Shown here in pieces: positions 56,176-64,000 of a stretch of DNA of 64,000 bases. A program made the position numbers and the translations under genes. The stretch comes from Candidatus Rokuibacteriota bacterium (lineage in GTDB: Bacteria > Methylomirabilota > Methylomirabilia > Rokubacteriales > CSP1-6). Location: the NCBI GenBank assembly GCA_003220685.1, contig QHTE01000052.1:111174-175173 (forward strand), read 5' to 3'. Position 1 is the first letter of the stretch; each line of letters begins with the position of its first letter. The notes below the pieces were generated by a model. It did not search any database. It was not told the DNA's origin and saw nothing but the letters and a program-made list of their open reading frames with translations.

Positions 56176-56834
56176 GTGCGCTCCTCCTCGATTTTCTTTC
56201 GCATCGTCTCGAGCTCGCCCTCGAGGATGCGGATCCGCTCGACGAGCTGCTCGATCGCCTTGCTGACCGGGTCCGGCAGATCGGTCTGGTCGAGATCGAT
56301 CCCGCCGGCGACCCGCTGGCCGTCGCGATATGTTACTCGGCCTGGAACGCCGACGACAACGGAGTTCGTGGGCACCTCGCGGACGACCACCGAGCCGGCG
56401 CCGATGCGGCTGCCGTCGCCGATCTTGAAGCCCCCGATGATCTTCGCGCCGGCGCCGACGACGACGTTGTTGCCGAGGGTCGGGTGGCGCTTCTCGCGCT
56501 TGAGGCTGGTACCGCCGAGGGTCACGCCCTGCAGCAGCGTGACGTTCTCACCGACCTCGGCGGTCTCGCCGATGACGACGCCCATGCCGTGATCGATGAA
56601 GAGCCCGGGCCCGAGCTTGGCCGCCGGATGGATCTCGATGCCGGTGAGGAATCGGCTCACGTGGGAGACGAATCGCGCCGGAACGGTCCAGCCGCGACGC
56701 CAGATCGCGTGCGCCAGGCGATGAAACGCCAGGGCGTGCACACCCGGGTAGCACAGCAGCACCTCGAGCGTCGAGCGCGCGGCCGGGTCCCGCTCCCGCA
56801 CGGCCTGCACGTCGCGCCGGATCGCGGCGAACAC
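56172..56834 (-). CDS. cysE: Serine O-acetyltransferase
   Basis: Makes O-acetylserine, the precursor of cysteine. The 220-residue short (EpsC-type) form has the left-handed beta-helix hexapeptide repeats: [20 protein letters not shown] with the catalytic His, [12 protein letters not shown], and the GVPGRV loop. A charged C-terminal helix follows. The GTG at 56834 is the first start after an in-frame stop. It follows a cysteine desulfurase by 32 bases, linking cysteine supply with sulfur mobilisation. Confidence 0.94.
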   Translation of the reverse strand: MFAAIRRDVQAVRERDPAARSTLEVLLCYPGVHALAFHRLAHAIWRRGWTVPARFVSHVSRFLTGIEIHPAAKLGPGLFIDHGMGVVIGETAEVGENVTLLQGVTLGGTSLKREKRHPTLGNNVVVGAGAKIIGGFKIGDGSRIGAGSVVVREVPTNSVVVGVPGRVTYRDGQRVAGGIDLDQTDLPDPVSKAIEQLVERIRILEGELETMRKKIEEERT

Positions 56835-56866
56835 CGATCAGCCCCGCTCCAACCGCGATCGGCACC

Positions 56867-58024
56867 TCACGCGGCACCCACCGGCATGGCCTGACGAAGC
56901 TTGCGCACGAGAGGCTCGACGCACTCGATCACATAGTCGATGTCCTCCGCGCTCGTCGAGCGGCCGAGCGAGCACCGGACAGCGCCCATCGCCCAGTCGA
57001 GTGCAACGCCCATCGCGACCAGGACGTGCGAGGGCTCGACGTTACCGGAAGTACAGGCCGAGCCCGCCGACACGCCGACGCCCTTGAGGTCCAGACCGAG
57101 CACGATCGACTCGGACTCCACGTGGCGGAAGAGCAGGCTCGCCGTACCCGGAAGCCGGCGGACCGGGTGACCGGACAGCCGCACGTCGGGCACCCGTTCG
57201 CGAATGCCGTTCCAGAGCCGATCGCGCAGCGCGGTCAGCCGCTCGGCCTCGGCGGCCATGTCGCGGGCCCGCACTTCGACCGCCTTGCCGAGGCCGACAA
57301 TGCCCGCCACGTTCTCGGTGCCCGCCCGGCGGCGCCGCTCGTGCTCGCCCCCGTGCTGGACCGCGACCATCTTGGTGCCCTTCCGGATGTACACGCCGGC
57401 GGCGCCCTTGGGACCGTAGATCTTGTGGGCCGAGAACGAGAGCACGTCGATGCCGAGCGCGTCGACGTCGAGCGGCAGCTTGCCGAAGGTCTGGACCGCG
57501 TCGACGTGGAAGGGCACTCCGTGCTCGCGCGCGACGCGGCCGATCGCCTCGATCGGCTGGAGTGTCCCGACCTCGCTGTTGGCGTGCATGATGCTGATCG
57601 CCAGGGTGTCTGGGCGAATCGCGCGCCGGACCTCGTCGGGGTCGACCATCCCGTGCTCGTCGACGCCCACGCAGGTCAGACCGAAGCCCTGCGTCTCAAG
57701 CGCGCGGCAGGCGCGCAGGACCGCGTGGTGCTCGACCTGCGTCGTGATGAGATGGCCCTTGCCCCGGGCCATCGCGAGGCCCTTCACCGCGAAGTTGTCG
57801 GACTCGGTCCCGCCGGAGGTGAAGACGATCTCCTGGCTGGAGACCTTCAGGAACTTCGCGACGCGCTCGCGCGCCAGGTCGAGGCCTTCGCGCGCTGCGC
57901 GGCCGAATCCGTGGATGCTCGAGGGATTGCCGTAGACCTCCGAGAAGTACGGCAGCATCTCGGCGAGCACCTCGGGATGGACGGGCGTCGACGCGTTGTG
58001 ATCCAGATAGACTCGACGGCTCAT
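56867..58024 (-). CDS. Cysteine desulfurase (IscS/NifS family), catalytic residues intact
   Basis: PLP enzyme that takes sulfur from cysteine. The 385-residue protein shows YLDHNASTP, FTSGGTESDN, the PLP-stacking His in QVEHHAV, the PLP Lys in SFSAHKIYGPKG, and the persulfide Cys in SAGSACTSG. Start ATG at 58024 with GGAGA eight bases upstream; an ATG at 58039 has no such site. It is separate from the ISC operon, whose own IscS lacks the Lys and His. It is divergent from the DsrE-like trio. Confidence 0.95.
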   Translation of the reverse strand: MSRRVYLDHNASTPVHPEVLAEMLPYFSEVYGNPSSIHGFGRAAREGLDLARERVAKFLKVSSQEIVFTSGGTESDNFAVKGLAMARGKGHLITTQVEHHAVLRACRALETQGFGLTCVGVDEHGMVDPDEVRRAIRPDTLAISIMHANSEVGTLQPIEAIGRVAREHGVPFHVDAVQTFGKLPLDVDALGIDVLSFSAHKIYGPKGAAGVYIRKGTKMVAVQHGGEHERRRRAGTENVAGIVGLGKAVEVRARDMAAEAERLTALRDRLWNGIRERVPDVRLSGHPVRRLPGTASLLFRHVESESIVLGLDLKGVGVSAGSACTSGNVEPSHVLVAMGVALDWAMGAVRCSLGRSTSAEDIDYVIECVEPLVRKLRQAMPVGAA

Positions 58025-58066
58025 CGGCTTGCTCTCCATTTTTTACAATGCTACGCTCGATTCGCG
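58025..58066. promoter_or_regulatory. Compact divergent promoter region
   Basis: Only 42 bases separate the desulfurase and DsrE-like starts. On the plus strand TACAAT at 58044-58049 matches five of six -10 positions, without a good -35. On the minus strand TAGCAT lies upstream of a TTGTAAAAA stretch. Weak evidence; the two operons probably share control. Confidence 0.35.
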
Positions 58067-58390
58067 ATGGATCTCGCGAAGAAGAAGCTCGGCGTGCTGC
58101 TCTCCACCGGACGCGAGCACCCCAATCTCGAGACGGCCGTGGGCCTCTCGAGCGCGGCGCTCGACCGCGGTGCGGATCTCTACCTGTACCTGATCGACGA
58201 CGGCGTCACCGCGCTCGACGACGCGCGCGTCCGCGCCCTGTCCGAGCGGGGCGCGAAGCTGTTCGTGTGCGCGTACGGCTGCCAGAAGCGGCGCATCCCG
58301 CTGCGGGACGCGGACACCGTGACGTACTGCGGCCTCGTCGTCCTGACGGACCTGATCAACGCCACCGACCGGTTCATCGCGCTCAACTGA
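58067..58390 (+). CDS. DsrE/TusD-like sulfur relay protein
   Basis: A 107-residue DsrE-fold protein: KLGVLLSTGREHPNLETAVGLSSAAL, split by a loop, then DLYLYLIDDGV. Three cysteines, in KLFVCAYGCQKR (residues 68 and 72) and VTYCGLV (88), are candidates for persulfide transfer. It is followed by two related small genes. Start ATG at 58067. The order and sizes recall DsrE-DsrF-DsrH / TusD-TusC-TusB. The assignment to subunit is by position. Confidence 0.8.
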   Translation: MDLAKKKLGVLLSTGREHPNLETAVGLSSAALDRGADLYLYLIDDGVTALDDARVRALSERGAKLFVCAYGCQKRRIPLRDADTVTYCGLVVLTDLINATDRFIALN

Positions 58391-58394
58391 GTCC

Positions 58395-58751
58395 GTGTCC
58401 GCCACTCCACCGGTCATCGTCCTCATCTCGACGGACCCGCGCGCGTCCCACCGCGCGAACGAGGCGATGCGGATCGGCCTCGGCGTCGTCGCGGGCGAGA
58501 ACGAGGTCACCTTCGTCTTGCTGGGCGCCGGCGTCCACCTGCTCGACGAGGATACCGACGAGCTCGTCGACGGCGACGACATCGCGAAGTTCCGCGCGAA
58601 CCTCAAGGCGCTCGGTGTGCCGTTCCACGTCGACAAGGACGCGCTGCCGCGCGATCCCACCTGGAACGCCGACGGGCATCCCGTCATTCCGGTCACGCGC
58701 GAGGAGATCGCCGGCCTCGTCCAGCGTGGCCGCCGGTTCCTGGTGTTCTGA
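58395..58751 (+). CDS. DsrE/F-like protein (TusC-like position)
   Basis: A 118-residue DsrE-family protein with PPVIVLISTDP at the start, a GENEVTFVLLGAGVHLLDE strand-helix, and PVTREEIAGLVQRGRRFLVF at the end. It has no cysteine at all, so it cannot carry persulfide itself. Start GTG at 58395, four bases after the first gene. The last codon overlaps the next gene as TGATG. Confidence 0.75.
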   Translation: MSATPPVIVLISTDPRASHRANEAMRIGLGVVAGENEVTFVLLGAGVHLLDEDTDELVDGDDIAKFRANLKALGVPFHVDKDALPRDPTWNADGHPVIPVTREEIAGLVQRGRRFLVF

Positions 58752-58975
58752 TGGCCGCGGTCCTCCACCTGCTCAAGGGCTCGGATACCGGGCTCGCACG
58801 TGCCGTGCTCGATCGCAGCCTGCGCGACGGCGACCGCGTCACGGTCGTGGTCCTGCCGGGCGGCGTCGCCTCGGGCTTGCCGGCGGGCGTCTCGGTCCGC
58901 CGCCTCGACGGCGATCTCTCGTACGGCCAGCTCGTCGAGCTGATCTTCGCGGCCGACCAGGTCGTGAGCTGGTAG
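58751..58975 (+). CDS. DsrH/TusB-like protein
   Basis: A 74-residue protein with the short TusB/DsrH plan: MAAVLHLLKGSDTGLARAVL, then RVTVVVLPGGV and the C-terminal YGQLVELIFAADQVVSW, where the final Trp is typical. The Cys often found in DsrH is absent. Start ATG at 58751. The stop is 23 bases from the stop of iscX on the other strand, so the two operons converge. Confidence 0.7.
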   Translation: MAAVLHLLKGSDTGLARAVLDRSLRDGDRVTVVVLPGGVASGLPAGVSVRRLDGDLSYGQLVELIFAADQVVSW

Positions 58976-58998
58976 GCGCGCGCCGCCGGCCGCCGGGA

Positions 58999-59202
58999 TC
59001 ATCGGTTCCGGTACTCGTCGAGCCAGGCCATCTGGATCGCCTCGAGGATCTTCTCGTTGGACGCCTTGGGGTCGTCGGTGAAGCCCGGTAGATCGGTCAC
59101 CCAGCGGTGCAGGTCGGTGAAGCGCACGCTCAACGGGTCGAGATCGGGATGACCCTCGCTCAGCGCAATCGCGATGTCCTCGGTGTCCCGCCACGTGATC
59201 AC
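58999..59202 (-). CDS. iscX: Fe-S cluster assembly protein IscX
   Basis: Small acidic regulator of IscS that binds iron. The 67-residue protein shows WRDTEDIAIALSEGHPDLDPLSVRFTDLHRWV and EAIQMAWLDEYR, the complete family pattern. GTG at 59202 overlaps the fdx stop as GTGA. Last gene of the ISC operon. IscX binds the catalytic face of IscS in E. coli, so its presence with a Lys-less IscS is notable. Confidence 0.93.
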   Translation of the reverse strand: MITWRDTEDIAIALSEGHPDLDPLSVRFTDLHRWVTDLPGFTDDPKASNEKILEAIQMAWLDEYRNR

Positions 59203-59521
59203 TTGGGGATCTCCACCACGACATGGCCACGCACGACCGCCTGACAGCCCAGACGCGAGTGGATGGTGAGGCCCTCCGCCGTGTCGAGGCGGTCTTCCTC
59301 GTCGGGCTGCATCTCCGAGAGGTTCTCCTCGCCTTCCTTCACGATGACGTGACAGGTCGTGCAGGCGCAGCTCCCCCCGCAGTTGTGCTCGAGGTCGATG
59401 TGGTTCGCCAGCGCGATGTCCAGCAGCGAGCCCGGCTTACCGTGGTCAGCCAGCGGGTACTTCTCGTCGTCGACCTCGACGGTGACGTTGAGCGGCAGAA
59501 AGGTCACCTTGTGAACCGCCA

Positions 59522-59522
<1 letters not shown>
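59199..59522 (-). CDS. fdx: ISC-type [2Fe-2S] ferredoxin
   Basis: Adrenodoxin-like electron donor for cluster assembly. The 107-residue protein has the ligands in HNCGGSCACTTCHV and the last Cys in RLGCQAVV. The ATG at 59522 overlaps the hscA TAA by one base. It is longer at its N-terminus than the plant-type fold requires but normal for the ISC group. Confidence 0.95.
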
Positions 59523-61328
<1,806 letters not shown>

Positions 61329-61351
<23 letters not shown>

Positions 61352-61931
61352 GACCCTCCTCTGACTCTCCGAGCGCTTCGTCGATGTCGTCGATGACCGT
61401 TCTGAGGTATGCGCGGACCGCGAGCGCCTCCTTGAAGGCCGTCAGCGCTCCGGCGCGGTCGGCCGGTCCCGCCGCGTCCCATGCCTGGCTGAGGGGACCG
61501 CGCAGGCGGGCCTCTTCCTGCTCGTAGCGCGCGCGGAGGCGGTCGCGCTGGGCGGACAGCGTCCGCTTCGCGCCGGCGTCGAGCCCGACTGACTGACCAG
61601 CCGACTTGGCCTCCTGCAGCGCTTCCTGGATCTCGAACATCTCCTCGAGCAGCTCGGGCGGCGCCTTCGGCTTCACCGTCGCGCCCTCGCGCGTGTCGCG
61701 GCCCTCCTCGAGACGGACCAGGTATTCGATCCGCGCCAGCGGATCGCGCAGCGCCCGGTATGCGGCGTTGAGGCGCGCGGAGGCTTCGAGGATCTCCGCC
61801 TGACGCTCGGGCGGTGCCGCCTGGTGGAAGTCGGGATGCCCCCGGCGCGAGAGCTCGTAGAACTTTCGCTGGAGTTCGGCCGTGTCGATGCCGAGCCGCC
61901 GTGGCAACCCGAAGACCTCGAAGTGATCCAT
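61329..61931 (-). CDS. hscB: J-domain co-chaperone HscB
   Basis: Delivers IscU to HscA. The 200-residue protein has an N-terminal J domain with RKFYELSRRGHPDFHQ (HPD intact) and a C-terminal three-helix domain with LEEMFEIQEAL, the IscU-binding face. Start ATG at 61931 after AAGGAGC. A larger open frame upstream is the antisense of nothing known and not homologous. Confidence 0.93.
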
Positions 61932-62009
61932 CGGCTCCTTTCTAGGCGGCTCGGCCGGCGGGGCCCCAGCCTCGCGACGGCCTGCACCGCGCACTGCCTC
62001 TAAAAGCGA

Positions 62010-62033
62010 AACGGGCCCTCCGCGGGGCCCGTT
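62010..62033 (-). terminator. Hairpin between iscA and hscB
   Basis: A perfect nine-base stem (AACGGGCCC/GGGCCCGTT) with a six-base loop, followed on the minus strand by TCGCTTTTA. It could attenuate transcription so that iscSUA is made in excess over hscBA-fdx-iscX. The T-run is short, so strength is uncertain. The rest of the 122-base gap shows only the hscB ribosome site. Confidence 0.5.
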
Positions 62034-62053
62034 CCCTGTGGTCCGCGCCCCGG

Positions 62054-62383
62054 CTACGCCGAGAACGACGTGCCGCATCCACAGCTCGACTTCGCATTGG
62101 GGTTGACGAAGGTGAAGCCTCCCGTCAGCCCCTGCTGGACGTAGTCGAGCGTCGTGCCGTTCAGGTAGAGATAGCTCTTCTTGTCGACCACGACCTTGAT
62201 CCCGTCGAGCTCGAATTCCTTGTCGTGGGGGCCGCGCTCGCTGTCGAACTCGAGGGAGTACGACATCCCCGAGCATCCACCGCCCTTCACGCCCATCCGC
62301 AGAAACACGGTCTCCGGCAGGTTCTGCGCCCGCTTGAGCTCCTTCACCTGCTTCGCCGCCGCTTCCGACAGTGCGACCGCCAT
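62054..62383 (-). CDS. iscA: A-type Fe-S carrier protein (IscA)
   Basis: Carries clusters or iron to targets. The 109-residue HesB-like fold has the three ligands: the first Cys in GGGCSGMSY and the pair in SSCGCGTSF at the C-terminus. It is in the IscA position after iscU. Whether it acts as IscA or ErpA is not decidable from sequence. Start ATG at 62383 after a GGAAGAA site. Confidence 0.94.
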   Translation of the reverse strand: MAVALSEAAAKQVKELKRAQNLPETVFLRMGVKGGGCSGMSYSLEFDSERGPHDKEFELDGIKVVVDKKSYLYLNGTTLDYVQQGLTGGFTFVNPNAKSSCGCGTSFSA

Positions 62384-62404
62384 AGACGTTCTTCCTCCCG
62401 CTAC

Positions 62405-62815
62405 CTATTTGGACGACGCGGGAGCGACCGCCGATGCGTTCTTGTCCCGGTAGTCGGCCAGCGCCGCCTTGATCGCGTCCTCGGCCAGCACCGAGCAGTG
62501 GATCTTCACCGGCGGCAGCTTCAGCTCGTTGACGATGTCGGTGTTCTTGATCTTGGCCGCCTCGTCGACCGTCTTGCCCTTCAGCCACTCCGTGGCCAGG
62601 CTCGACGACGCGATCGCACTACCGCACCCGAACGTCTTGAACTTCGCGTCCTCGATGACGCCGGTGTCGAGGTTGACCTTGATCTGGAGCTTCATCACGT
62701 CGCCGCACTCCGGCGCGCCGACGAGCCCCGTCCCCACGCCCGGGGTGTCCTTCGTGAAGGATCCGACGTTGCGCGGGTTGTTGTAGTGGTCGACAACCTT
62801 GTCACTATAGGCCAT
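62405..62815 (-). CDS. iscU: Fe-S cluster scaffold protein IscU
   Basis: Scaffold where the 2Fe-2S cluster is built. The 136-residue protein has YNNPRNVGSF, the first ligand Cys with Asp in PECGDVM, FGCGSAIASSS, and the HscA-binding peptide LPPVK directly before the HC pair (KIHCSVLAEDAI). All catalytic residues are present. An Ala/Ser-rich tail of about ten residues is extra. Start ATG at 62815, 14 bases after iscS. Confidence 0.96.
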   Translation of the reverse strand: MAYSDKVVDHYNNPRNVGSFTKDTPGVGTGLVGAPECGDVMKLQIKVNLDTGVIEDAKFKTFGCGSAIASSSLATEWLKGKTVDEAAKIKNTDIVNELKLPPVKIHCSVLAEDAIKAALADYRDKNASAVAPASSK

Positions 62816-62829
62816 GGTCGAAACCCCCC

Positions 62830-64000
<1,171 letters not shown>

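Noticed and set aside
56867-58024. Second cysteine desulfurase as a SufS or NifS in a suf/nif cluster
   Set aside because: No suf or nif gene is adjacent, and the SACTS loop is of the IscS/NifS group, so only the family-level name is given.

Overview
The window is a very GC-rich bacterial chromosome segment, almost entirely coding and mostly read from the minus strand. It holds many core operons, no tRNA or rRNA, and no insertion sequence or CRISPR array. Gene content (a B. subtilis-order pur operon, 4Fe-4S PurF, a short EF-Ts, the methylerythritol phosphate pathway, a full ISC operon, a liv transporter beside an acyl-CoA synthetase) and very frequent ATGA/GTGA stop-start overlaps suggest an uncultured Gram-negative-type lineage. 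Candidatus Rokubacteria (Methylomirabilota) or a relative is my best guess. This is inference from style and gene content, not a phylogeny.

Layout. 1-9756 (minus): purB-C-S-Q-L-F-M-N-H, with purH cut by the window edge. 9805-22668 (minus): rimP-nusA-ylxR-infB-ylxP-rbfA-nrnA-truB-ribF-rpsO-pnp-M16 peptidase-SpoIIAA-like-hydrolase remnant. nusA is split by a frameshift and the hydrolase is deleted and shifted. 22892-31231 (minus): rpsB-tsf-pyrH-frr-uppS-cdsA-dxr-rseP-ispG-ferredoxin, closed by an intrinsic terminator. 31329-34446 (minus): rplM-rpsI-argC-argJ, with a near-consensus promoter at the end of nth. 34528-41382 (minus): ACT-malic enzyme, GT2, aminotransferase, methyltransferase, a GT39-LmeA fusion and nth, which looks like a polyprenyl-phosphate-sugar glycosylation unit. 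41716-43212 (plus): the primary sigma factor behind a structured leader. 43345-47170 (minus): two ferritin-like proteins, biotin carboxylase, a biotin carrier and a DinB-fold protein, divergent from 47371-53980 (plus): livHMGF, acyl-CoA synthetase and a substrate-binding protein. 54038-58024 (minus): cysteine desulfurase, cysE, a tiny HTH protein, an HD hydrolase, a 39-bp-arm inverted repeat and DNA polymerase IV. 58067-58975 (plus): a DsrE/F/H-like trio. 58999-64000 (minus): iscS-iscU-iscA-hscB-hscA-fdx-iscX, with iscS cut by the window edge.

The most striking observation is in the ISC operon. Its IscS has Leu where the PLP-binding Lys should be and Gln where the PLP-stacking His should be, while the rest of the protein is close to canonical. 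A second desulfurase 5 kb away keeps both residues and sits beside cysE and a sulfur-relay-like trio. Sulfur may therefore be mobilised by the second enzyme, with the ISC-encoded IscS acting as a scaffold. Other notable points are probable non-canonical starts (ATT for uppS, CTG for livH), the GT39-LmeA fusion, and the ferritin-like/biotin carboxylase operon that lacks a carboxyltransferase.
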